Positions 34,501-46,500 of a stretch of DNA of 64,000 nucleotides are shown here, in pieces. The position numbers were made by a program, and so were the translations under genes. Under the pieces are notes generated by a model that saw nothing but the letters and a program-made list of their open reading frames with translations, did no database searches and was not told the DNA's origin. The stretch is from contig OX246741.1 in assembly GCA_945910005.1 (NCBI GenBank), positions 47,584,239 to 47,648,238 of the forward strand. The letters are read 5' to 3'. The first letter of the stretch is position 1; each line of letters starts with the position of its first letter. The stretch comes from Isoperla grammatica. Its lineage: Eukaryota > Arthropoda > Insecta > Plecoptera > Perlodidae.

Positions 34501-37500
34501 AGTACACGGCGGCCCCGCGCACTAGGAAGTAGTAGCTTACCTCGCCGACGCCAAGCAGCGCCGCAAGCAGTACACGGCGGCCCCGCGCACTAGGAAGTAG
34601 TAGCTTACCTCGCCGACGCCAGGCAGCGCCGCAAGCAGTACACGGCGGCCCCGCGCACTAGGAAGTAGTAGCTTACCTCGCCGACGCCAAGCAGCGCCGC
34701 AAGCAGTACACGGCGGCCCCGCGCACTAGGAAGTAGTAGCTTACCTCGCCGACGCCAAGCAGCGCCGCAAGCAGTACACGGCGGCCCCGCGCACTAGGAA
34801 GTAGTAGCTTACCTCGCCGACGCCAAGCAGCGCCGCAAGCAGTACACGGCGGCCCCGCGCACTAGGAAGTAGTAGCTTACCTCGCCGACGCCAAGCAGCG
34901 CCGCAAGCAGTACACGGCGGCCCCGCGCACTAGGAAGTAGTAGCTTACCTCGCCGACGCCAGGCAGCGCCGCAAGCAGTACACGGCGGCCCCGCGCACTA
35001 GGAAGTAGTAGCTTACCTCGCCGACGCCAAGCAGCGCCGCAAGCAGTACACCGCGGCCCCGCGCACTAGGTAGTAGTAGCTTACCTCGCCGACGCCAAGC
35101 AGCGCCGCAAGCAGTACACGGCGGCCCCGCGCACTAGGAAGTAGTAGCTTACCTCGCCGACGCCAAGCAGCGCCGCAAGCAGTACACGGCGGCCCCGCGC
35201 ACTAGGAAGTAGTAGCTTACCTCGCCGACGCCAAGCAGCGCCGCAAGCAGTACACGGCGGCCCCGCGCACTAGGAAGTAGTAGCTTACCTCGCCGACGCC
35301 AAGCAGCGCCGCAAGCAGTACACGGCGGCCCCGCGCACTAGGAAGTAGTAGCTTACCTCGCCGACGCCAGGCAGCGCCGCAAGCAGTACACGGCGGCCCC
35401 GCGCACTAGGAAGTAGTAGCTTACCTCGCCGACGCCAGGCAGCGCCGCAAGCAGTACACGGCGGCCCCGCGCACTAGGTAGTAGTAGCTTACCTCGCCGA
35501 CGCCAGGCAGCGCCGCAAGCAGTACACGGCGGCCCCGCGCACTAGGTAGTAGTAGCTTACCTCGCCGACGCCAGGCAGCGCCGCAAGCAGTACACGGCGG
35601 CCCCGCGCACTAGGAAGTAGTAGCTTACCTCGCCGACGCCAGGCAGCGCCGCAAGCAGTACACGGCGGCCCCGCGCACTAGGAAGTAGTAGCTTACCTCG
35701 CCGACGCCAGGCAGCGCCGCAAGCAGTACACGGCGGCCCCGCGCACTAGGAAGTAGTAGCTTACCTCGCCGACGCCAAGCAGCGCCGCAAGCAGTACACG
35801 GCGGCCCCGCGCACTAGGAAGTAGTAGCTTACCTCGCCGACGCCAAGCAGCGCCGCAAGCAGTACACGGCGGCCCCGCGCACTAGGTAGTAGTAGCTTAC
35901 CTCGCCGACGCCAAGCAGCGCCGCAAGCAGTACACGGCGGCCCCGCGCACTAGGAAGTAGTAGCTTACCTCGCCGACGCCAAGCAGCGCCGCAAGCAGTA
36001 CACGGCGGCCCCGCGCACTAGGAAGTAGTAGCTTACCTCGCCGACGCCAAGCAGCGCCGCAAGCAGTACACGGCGGCCCCGCGCACTAGGAAGTAGTAGC
36101 TTACCTCGCCGACGCCAAGCAGCGCCGCAAGCAGTACACGGCGGCCCCGCGCACTAGGAAGTAGTAGCTTACCTCGCCGACGCCAAGCAGCGCCGCAAGC
36201 AGTACAGGGGGGCCCCGCGCACTAGGAAGTAGTAGCTTACCTCGCCGACGCCAGGCAGCGCCGCAAGCAGTACACGGCGGCCCCGCGCACTAGGAAGTAG
36301 TAGCTTACCTCGCCGACGCCAGGCAGCGCCGCAAGCAGTACACGGCGGCCCCGCGCACTAGGAAGTAGTAGCTTACCTCGCCGACGCCAGGCAGCGCCGC
36401 AAGCAGTACACGGCGGCCCCGCGCACTAGGAAGTAGTAGCTTACCTCGCCGACGCCAAGCAGCGCCGCAAGCAGTACACGGCGGCCCCGCGCACTAGGAA
36501 GTAGTAGCTTACCTCGCCGACGCCAGGCAGCGCCGCAAGCAGTACACGGCGGCCCCGCGCACTGGGAAGTAGTAGCTTACCTCGCCGACGCCAGGCAGCG
36601 CCGCAAGCAGTACACGGCGGCCCCGCGCACTAGGAAGTAGTAGCTTACCTCGCCGACGCCAAGCAGCGCCGCAAGCAGTACAGGGGGGCCCCGCGCACTA
36701 GGAAGTAGTAGCTTACCTCGCCGACGCCAAGCAGCGCCGCAAGCAGTACACGGCGGCCCCGCGCACTAGGAAGTAGTAGCTTACCTCGCCGACGCCAAGC
36801 AGCGCCGCAAGCAGTACACGGCGGCCCCGCGCACTAGGAAGTAGTAGCTTACCTCGCCGACGCCAAGCAGCGCCGCAAGCAGTACACGGCGGCCCCGCGC
36901 ACTAGGAAGTAGTAGCTTACCTCGCCGACGCCAAGCAGCGCCGCAAGCAGTACAGGGGGGCCCCGCGCACTAGGAAGTAGTAGCTTACCTCGCCGACGCC
37001 AAGCAGCGCCGCAAGCAGTACACGGCGGCCCCGCGCACTAGGAAGTAGTAGCTTACCTCGCCGACGCCAAGCAGCGCCGCAAGCAGTACACGGCGGCCCC
37101 GCGCACTAGGAAGTAGTAGCTTACCTCGCCGACGCCAGGCAGCGCCGCAAGCAGTACACGGCGGCCCCGCGCACTAGGAAGTAGTAGCTTACCTCGCCGA
37201 CGCCAGGCAGCGCCGCAAGCAGTACACGGCGGCCCCGCGCACTAGGAAGTAGTAGCTTACCTCGCCGACGCCAGGCAGCGCCGCATGCAGTACACGGCAG
37301 CCCCGCGCACTAGGAAGTAGTAGCTTACCTCGCCGACGCCAGGCAGCGCCGCAAGCAGTACACGGCGGCCCCGCGCACTAGGAAGTAGTAGCTTACCTCG
37401 CCGACGCCAGGCAGCGCCGCAAGCAGTACACGGCGGCCCCGCGCACTAGGAAGTAGTAGCTTACCTCGCCGACGCCAAGCAGCGCCGCAAGCAGTACACG

Positions 37501-40500
37501 GCGGCCCCGCGCACTAGGAAGTAGTAGCTTACCTCGCCGACGCCAGGCAGCGCCGCAAGCAGTACACGGCGGCCCCGCGCACTAGGAAGTAGTAGCTTAC
37601 CTCGCCGACGCCAGGCAGCGCCGCAAGCAGTACACGGCGGCCCCGCGCACTAGGAAGTAGTAGCTTACCTCGCCGACGCCAAGCAGCGCCGCAAGCAGTA
37701 CACGGCGGCCCCGCGCACTGGGAAGTAGTAGCTTACCTCGCCGACGCCAAGCAGCGCCGCAAGCAGTACACGGCGGCCCCGCGCACTAGGAAGTAGTAGC
37801 TTACCTCGCCGACGCCAAGCAGCGCTGCAAGCAGTACACGGCAGCCCCGCGCACTAGGAAGTAGTAGCTTACCTCGCCGACGCCAGGCAGCGCCGCAAGC
37901 AGTACACGGCGGGCCCCGCGCACTAGGAAGTAGTAGCTTACCTCGCCGACGCCAGGCAGCGCCGCAAGCAGTACACGGCGGCCCCGCGCACTAGGAAGTA
38001 GTAGCTTACCTCGCCGACGCCAGGCAGCGCCGCAAGCAGTACACGGCGGCCCCGCGCACTAGGAAGTAGTAGCTTACCTCGCCGACGCCAGGCAGCGCCG
38101 CAAGCAGTACACGGCAGCCCCGCGCACTAGGAAGTAGTAGCTTACCTCGCCGACGCCAAGCAGCGCCGCAAGCAGTACAGGGGGGCCCCGCGCACTAGGA
38201 AGTAGTAGCTTACCTCGCCGACGCCAGGCAGCGCCGCAAGCAGTACACGGCGGCCCCGCGCACTAGGAAGTAGTAGCTTACCTCGCCGACGCCAAGCAGC
38301 GCCGCAAGCAGTACAGGGGGGCCCCGCGCACTAGGAAGTAGTAGCTTACCTCGCCGACGCCAAGCAGCGCCGCAAGCAGTACACGGCGGCCCCGCGCACT
38401 AGGAAGTAGTAGCTTACCTCGCCGACGCCAAGCAGCGCCGCAAGCAGTACACGGCGGCCCCGCGCACTAGGAAGTAGTAGCTTACCTCGCCGACGCCAGG
38501 CAGCGCCGCAAGCAGTACACGGCGGCCCCGCGCACTAGGAAGTAGTAGCTTACCTCGCCGACGCCAAGCAGCGCCGCAAGCAGTACACGGCGGCCCCGCG
38601 CACTAGGAAGTAGTAGCTTACCTCGCCGACGCCAGGCAGCGCCGCAAGCAGTACACGGCGGCCCCGCGCACTAGGAAGTAGTAGCTTACCTCGCCGACGC
38701 CAGGCAGCGCCGCAAGCAGTACACGGCGGCCCCGCGCACTAGGAAGTAGTAGCTTACCTCGCCGACGCCAAGCAGCGCCGCAAGCAGTACACGGCGGCCC
38801 CGCGCACTAGGAAGTAGTAGCTTACCTCGCCGACGCCAGGCAGCGCCGCATGCAGTACACGGCAGCCCCGCGCACTAGGAAGTAGTAGCTTACCTCGCCG
38901 ACGCCAGGCAGCGCCGCAAGCAGTACACGGCGGCCCCGCGCACTAGGAAGTAGTAGCCTACCTCGCCGACGCCAGGCAGCGCCGCAAGCAGTACACGGCA
39001 GCCCCGCGCACTGGGAAGTAGTAGCTTACCTCGCCGACGCCAGGCAGCGCCGCAAGCAGTACACGGCAGCCCCGCGCACTGGGAAGTAGTAGCTTACCTC
39101 GCCGACGCCAGGCAGCGCCGCAAGCAGTACACGGCGGCCCCGCGCACTAGGAAGTAGTAGCTTACCTCGCCGACGCCAGGCAGCGCCGCAAGCAGTACAC
39201 GGCGGCCCCGCGCACTAGGAAGTAGTAGCTTACCTCGCCGACGCCAGGCAGCGCCGCAAGCAGTACACGGCGGCCCCGCGCACTGGGAAGTAGTAGCTTA
39301 CCTCGCCGACGCCAAGCAGCGCCGCAAGCAGTACACGGCGGCCCCGCGCACTAGGAAGTAGTAGCTTACCTCGCCGACGCCAAGCAGCGCCGCAAGCAGT
39401 ACACGGCGGCCCCGCGCACTAGGAAGTAGTAGCTTACCTCGCCGACGCCAAGCAGCGCCGCTAGCAGTACACGGCGGCCCCGCGCACTAGGAAGTAGTAG
39501 CTTACCTCGCCGACGCCAGGCAGCGCCGCAAGCAGTACACGGCGGCCCCGCGCACTGGGAAGTAGTAGCTTACCTCGCCGACGCCAGGCAGCGCCGCAAG
39601 CAGTACACGGCGGCCCCGCGCACTAGGAAGTAGTAGCTTACCTCGCCGACGCCAAGCAGCGCCGCAAGCAGTACACGGCGGCCCCGCGCACTAGGAAGTA
39701 GTAGCTTACCTCGCCGACGCCAGGCAGCGCCGCAAGCAGTACACGGCGGCCCCGCGCACTAGGAAGTAGTAGCTTACCACGCCGACGCCAGGCAGCGCCG
39801 CAAGCAGTACACGGCGGCCCCGCGCACTGGGAAGTAGTAGCTTACCTCGCCGACGCCAGGCAGCGCCGCAAGCAGTACACGGCGGCCCCGCGCACTAGGA
39901 AGTAGTAGCTTACCTCGCCGACGCCAGGCAGCGCCGCAAGCAGTACACGGCGGCCCCGCGCACTAGGAAGTAGTAGCTTACCTCGCCGACGCCAAGCAGC
40001 GCCGCAAGCAGTACACGGCGGCCCCGCGCACTGGGAAGTAGTAGCTTACCTCGCCGACGCCAAGCAGCGCCGCAAGCAGTACACGGCGGCCCCGCGCACT
40101 AGGAAGTAGTAGCTTACCTCGCCGACGCCAGGCAGCGCCGCAAGCAGTACACGGCGGCCCCGCGCACTAGGAAGTAGTAGCTTACCTCGCCGACGCCAAG
40201 CAGCGCCGCAAGCAGTACACGGCGGCCCCGCGCACTAGGAAGTAGTAGCTTACCTCGCCGACGCCAGGCAGCGCCGCAAGCAGTACACGGCGGCCCCGCG
40301 CACTAGGAAGTAGTAGCTTACCTCGCCGACGCCAAGCAGCGCCGCAAGCAGTACACGGCGGCCCCGCGCACTAGGAAGTAGTAGCTTACCTCGCCGACGC
40401 CAGGCAGCGCCGCAAGCAGTACACGGCGGCCCCGCGCACTAGGAAGTAGTAGCTTACCTCGCCGACGCCAGGCAGCGCCACTAGCAGTACACGGCGGCCC

Positions 40501-43500
40501 CGCGCACTAGGAAGTAGTAGCTTACCTCGCCGACGCCAGGCAGCGCCGCAAGCAGTACACGGCGGCCCCGCGCACTAGGAAGTAGTAGCTTACCTCGCCG
40601 ACGCCAAGCAGCGCCGCAAGCAGTACACGGCGGCCCCGCGCACTAGGAAGTAGTAGCTTACCTCGCCGACGCCAGGCAGCGCCGCAAGCAGTACACGGCG
40701 GCCCCGCGCACTAGGAAGTAGTAGCTTACCTCGCCGACGCCAAGCAGCGCCGCAAGCAGTACACGGCGGCCCCGCGCACTGGGAAGTAGTAGCTTACCTC
40801 GCCGACGCCAGGCAGCGCCGCAAGCAGTACACGGCAGCCCCGCGCACTGGGAAGTAGTAGCTTACCACGCCGACGCCAGGCAGCGCCGCAAGCAGTACAC
40901 GGCGGCCCCGCGCACTAGGAAGTAGTAGCTTACCTCGCCGACGCCAGGCAGCGCCGCAAGCAGTACACGGCGGCCCCGCGCACTAGGAAGTAGTAGCTTA
41001 CCTCGCCGACGCCAGGCAGCGCCGCAAGCAGTACACGGCGGCCCCGCGCACTAGGAAGTAGTAGCTTACCTCGCCGACGCCAAGCAGCGCCGCAAGCAGT
41101 ACACGGCGGCCCCGCGCACTAGGAAGTAGTAGCTTACCTCGCCGACGCCAGGCAGCGCCGCAAGCAGTACACGGCGGCCCCGCGCACTAGGAAGTAGTAG
41201 CTTACCTCGCCGACGCCAAGCAGCGCCGCAAGCAGTACACGGCGGCCCCGCGCACTAGGAAGTAGTAGCTTACCACGCCGACGCCAAGCAGCGCCGCAAG
41301 CAGTACACGGCGGCCCCGCGCACTAGGAAGTAGTAGCTTACCTCGCCGACGCCAGGCAGCGCCGCAAGCAGTACACGGCGGCCCCGCGCACTAGGAAGTA
41401 GTAGCTTACCTCGCCGACGCCAGGCAGCGCCGCAAGCAGTACACGGCGGCCCCGCGCACTAGGAAGTAGTAGCTTACCACGCCGACGCCAAGCAGCGCCG
41501 CAAGCAGTACACGGCGGCCCCGCGCACTAGGAAGTAGTAGCTTACCTCGCCGACGCCAAGCAGCGCCGCAAGCAGTACACGGCGGCCCCGCGCACTAGGA
41601 AGTAGTAGCTTACCTCGCCGACGCCAAGCAGCGCCGCAAGCAGTACACGGCGGCCCCGCGCACTAGGAAGTAGTAGCTTACCTCGCCGACGCCAGGCAGC
41701 GCCGCAAGCAGTACACGGCGGCCCCGCGCACTGGGAAGTAGTAGCTTACCTCGCCGACGCCAAGCAGCGCCGCAAGCAGTACACGGCGGCCCCGCGCACT
41801 GGGAAGTAGTAGCTTACCTCGCCGACGCCAGGCAGCGCCGCAAGCAGTACACGGCGGCCCCGCGCACTAGGTAGTAGTAGCTTACCTCGCCGACGCCAAG
41901 CAGCGCCGCAAGCAGTACACGGCGGCCCCGCGCACTAGGAAGTAGTAGCTTACCTCGCCGACGCCAAGCAGCGCCGCAAGCAGTACACGGCGGCCCCGCG
42001 CACTAGGAAGTAGTAGCTTACCTCGCCGACGCCAAGCAGCGCCGCAAGCAGTACACGGCAGCCCCGCGCACTAGGAAGTAGTAGCTTACCTCGCCGACGC
42101 CAGGCAGCGCCGCAAGCAGTACACGGCGGCCCCGCGCACTAGGAAGTAGTAGCTTACCTCGCCGACGCCAAGCAGCGCTGCTAGCAGTACACGGCGGCCC
42201 CGCGCACTAGGAAGTAGTAGCTTACCTCGCCGACGCCAAGCAGCGCTGCTAGCAGTACACGGCGGCCCCGCGCACTAGGAAGTAGTAGCTTACCTCGCCG
42301 ACGCCAAGCAGCGCTGCTAGCAGTACACGGCGGCCCCGCGCACTAGGAAGTAGTAGCTTACCTCGCCGACGCCAAGCAGCGCCGCAAGCAGTACACGGCG
42401 GCCCCGCGCACTAGGAAGTAGTAGCTTACCTCGCCGACGCCAGGCAGCGCCGCAAGCAGTACACGGCGGCCCCGCGCACTAGGAAGTAGTAGCTTACCTC
42501 GCCGACGCCAAGCAGCGCCGCAAGCAGTACACGGCAGCCCCGCGCACTAGGAAGTAGTAGCTTACCTCGCCGACGCCAGGCAGCGCCGCAAGCAGTACAG
42601 GGGGGCTCCGCGCACTAGGAAGTAGTAGCTTACCTCGCCGACGCCAAGCAGCGCCGCAAGCAGTACACGGCGGCCCCGCGCACTAGGAAGTAGTAGCTTA
42701 CCTCGCCGACGCCAAGCAGCGCCGCAAGCAGTACAGGGGGGCTCCGCGCACTAGGAAGTAGTAGCTTACCTCGCCGACGCCAAGCAGCGCCGCAAGCAGT
42801 ACACGGCGGCCCCGCGCACTAGGAAGTAGTAGCTTACCTCGCCGACGCCAGGCAGCGCCGCAAGCAGTACACGGCGGCCCCGCGCACTAGGAAGTAGTAG
42901 CTTACCTCGCCGACGCCAGGCAGCGCCGCAAGCAGTACACGGCGGCCCCGCGCACTAGGAAGTAGTAGCTTACCTCGCCGACGCCAAGCAGCGCCGCAAG
43001 CAGTACACGGCGGCCCCGCGCACTAGGAAGTAGTAGCTTACCTCGCCGACGCCAAGCAGCGCCGCAAGCAGTACACGGCGGCCCCGCGCACTAGGAAGTA
43101 GTAGCTTACCTCGCCGACGCCAGGCAGCGCCGCAAGCAGTACACGGCGGCCCCGCGCACTAGGAAGTAGTAGCTTACCTCGCCGACGCCAGGCAGCGCCG
43201 CAAGCAGTACACGGCGGCCCCGCGCACTAGGAAGTAGTAGCTTACCTCGCCGACGCCAGGCAGCGCCGCAAGCAGTACACGGCGGCCCCGCGCACTAGGA
43301 AGTAGTAGCTTACCTCGCCGACGCCAAGCAGCGCCGCAAGCAGTACACGGCGGCCCCGCGCACTAGGAAGTAGTAGCTTACCTCGCCGACGCCAGGCAGC
43401 GCCGCAAGCAGTACACGGCGGCCCCGCGCACTAGGAAGTAGTAGCTTACCTCGCCGACGCCAAGCAGCGCCGCAAGCAGTACACGGCGGCCCCGCGCACT

Positions 43501-46500
43501 AGGAAGTAGTAGCTTACCTCGCCGACGCCAAGCAGCGCCGCAAGCAGTACACGGCGGCCCCGCGCACTAGGAAGTAGTAGCTTACCTCGCCGACGCCAAG
43601 CAGCGCCGCAAGCAGTACACGGCGGCCCCGCGCACTAGGAAGTAGTAGCTTACCTCGCCGACGCCAGAGAGCGCCGCAAGCAGTACACGGCGGCCCCGCG
43701 CACTAGGAAGTAGTAGCTTACCTCGCCGACGCCAGGCAGCGCCGCAAGCAGTACACGGCGGCCCCGCGCACTAGGAAGTAGTAGCTTACCTCGCCGACGC
43801 CAGGCAGCGCCGCAAGCAGTACACGGCGGCCCCGCGCACTAGGAAGTAGTAGCTTACCTCGCCGACGCCAGGCAGCGCCGCAAGCAGTACACGGCAGCCC
43901 CGCGCACTAGGAAGTAGTAGCTTACCTCGCCGACGCCAGGCAGCGCCGCAAGCAGTACACGGCGGCCCCGCGCACTAGGAAGTAGTAGCTTACCTCGCCG
44001 ACGCCAGGCAGCGCCGCAAGCAGTACACGGCGGCCCCGCGCACTAGGAAGTAGTAGCTTACCTCGCCGACGCCAAGCAGCGCCGCAAGCAGTACACGGCG
44101 GCCCCGCGCACTAGGAAGTAGTAGCTTACCTCGCCGACGCCAAGCAGCGCCGCAAGCAGTACACGGCGGCCCCGCGCACTAGGAAGTAGTAGCTTACCTC
44201 GCCGACGCCAGGCAGCGCCGCAAGCAGTACACGGCGGCCCCGCGCACTAGGAAGTAGTAGCTTACCTCGCCGACGCCAAGCAGCGCCGCAAGCAGTACAC
44301 GGCGGCCCCGCGCACTAGGAAGTAGTAGCTTACCTCGCCGACGCCAGGCAGCGCCGCAAGCAGTACACGGCGGCCCCGCGCACTAGGAAGTAGTAGCTTA
44401 CCTCGCCGACGCCAGGCAGCGCCGCAAGCAGTACACGGCGGCCCCGCGCACTAGGAAGTAGTAGCCTACCTCGCCGACGCCAGGCAGCGCCGCAAGCAGT
44501 ACACGGCGGCCCCGCGCACTAGGAAGTAGTAGCTTACCTCGCCGACGCCAGGCAGCGCCGCAAGCAGTACACGGCGGCCCCGCGCACTAGGAAGTAGTAG
44601 CTTACCTCGCCGACGCCAGGCAGCGCCGCAAGCAGTACACGGCGGCCCCGCGCACTAGGAAGTAGTAGCTTACCTCGCCGACGCCAAGCAGCGCCGCAAG
44701 CAGTACACGGCGGCCCCGCGCACTAGGAAGTAGTAGCTTACCTCGCCGACGCCAAGCAGCGCCGCAAGCAGTACACGGCAGCCCCGCGCACTAGGAAGTA
44801 GTAGCTTACCTCGCCGACGCCAGGCAGCGCCGCAAGCAGTACACGGCAGCCCCGCGCACTAGGAAGTAGTAGCTTACCTCGCCGACGCCAGGCAGCGCCG
44901 CAAGCAGTACACGGCGGCCCCGCGCACTAGGAAGTAGTAGCTTACCTCGCCGACGCCAGGCAGCGCCGCAAGCAGTACACGGCGGCCCCGCGCACTAGGA
45001 AGTAGTAGCTTACCTCGCCGACGCCAGGCAGCGCCGCAAGCAGTACACGGCGGCCCCGCGCACTAGGAAGTAGTAGCTTACCTCGCCGACGCCAAGCAGC
45101 GCCGCAAGCAGTACACGGCGGCCCCGCGCACTAGGAAGTAGTAGCTTACCTCGCCGACGCCAAGCAGCGCCGCAAGCAGTACACGGCAGCCCCGCGCACT
45201 AGGAAGTAGTAGCTTACCTCGCCGACGCCAGGCAGCGCCGCAAGCAGTACACGGCAGCCCCGCGCACTAGGAAGTAGTAGCTTACCTCGCCGACGCCAGG
45301 CAGCGCCGCAAGCAGTACACGGCAGCCCCGCGCACTAGGAAGTAGTAGCTTACCTCGCCGACGCCAGGCAGCGCCGCAAGCAGTACACGGCAGCCCCGCG
45401 CACTAGGAAGTAGTAGCTTACCTCGCCGACGCCAGGCAGCGCCGCAAGCAGTACACGGCAGCCCCGCGCACTAGGAAGTAGTAGCTTACCTCGCCGACGC
45501 CAGGCAGCGCCGCAAGCAGTACACGGCGGCCCGGCGCACTAGGAAGTAGTAGCTTACCTCGCCGACGCCAAGCAGCGCCGCAAGCAGAACACGGCGGCCC
45601 CGCGCACTAGGAAGTAGTAGCTTACCTCGCCGACGCCAGGCAGCGCCGCAAGCAGTACACGGCGGCCCCGCGCACTAGGAAGTAGTAGCTTACCTCGCCG
45701 ACGCCAAGCAGCGCCGCAAGCAGTACACGGCGGCCCCGCGCACTGGGAAGTAGTAGCTTACCTCGCCGACGCCAAGCAGCGCCGCAAGCAGTACACGGCG
45801 GCCCCGCGCACTAGGAAGTAGTAGCTTACCTCGCCGACGCCAGGCAGCGCCGCAAGCAGTACACGGCGGCCCGGCGCACTAGGAAGTAGTAGCTTACCTC
45901 GCCGACGCCAAGCAGCGCCGCAAGCAGAACACGGCGGCCCCGCGCACTAGGAAGTAGTAGCTTACCTCGCCGACGCCAGGCAGCGCCGCAAGCAGTACAC
46001 GGCGGCCCCGCGCACTAGGAAGTAGTAGCTTACCTCGCCGACGCCAAGCAGCGCCGCAAGCAGTACACGGCGGCCCCGCGCACTAGGAAGTAGTAGCTTA
46101 CCTCGCCGACGCCAAGCAGCGCCGCAAGCAGTACACGGCAGCCCCGCGCACTAGGAAGTAGTAGCTTACCTCGCCGACGCCAGGCAGCGCCGCAAGCAGT
46201 ACACGGCGGCCCCGCGCACTAGGAAGTAGTAGCTTACCTCGCCGACGCCAGGCAGCGCCGCAAGCAGTACACGGCGGCCCCGCGCACTAGGAAGTAGTAG
46301 CTTACCTCGCCGACGCCAGGCAGCGCCGCAAGCAGTACACGGCGGCCCCGCGCACTAGGAAGTAGTAGCTTACCTCGCCGACGCCAAGCAGCGCCGCAAG
46401 CAGTACACGGCGGCCCCGCGCACTAGGAAGTAGTAGCTTACCTCGCCGACGCCAAGCAGCGCCGCAAGCAGTACACGGCGGCCCCGCGCACTAGGAAGTA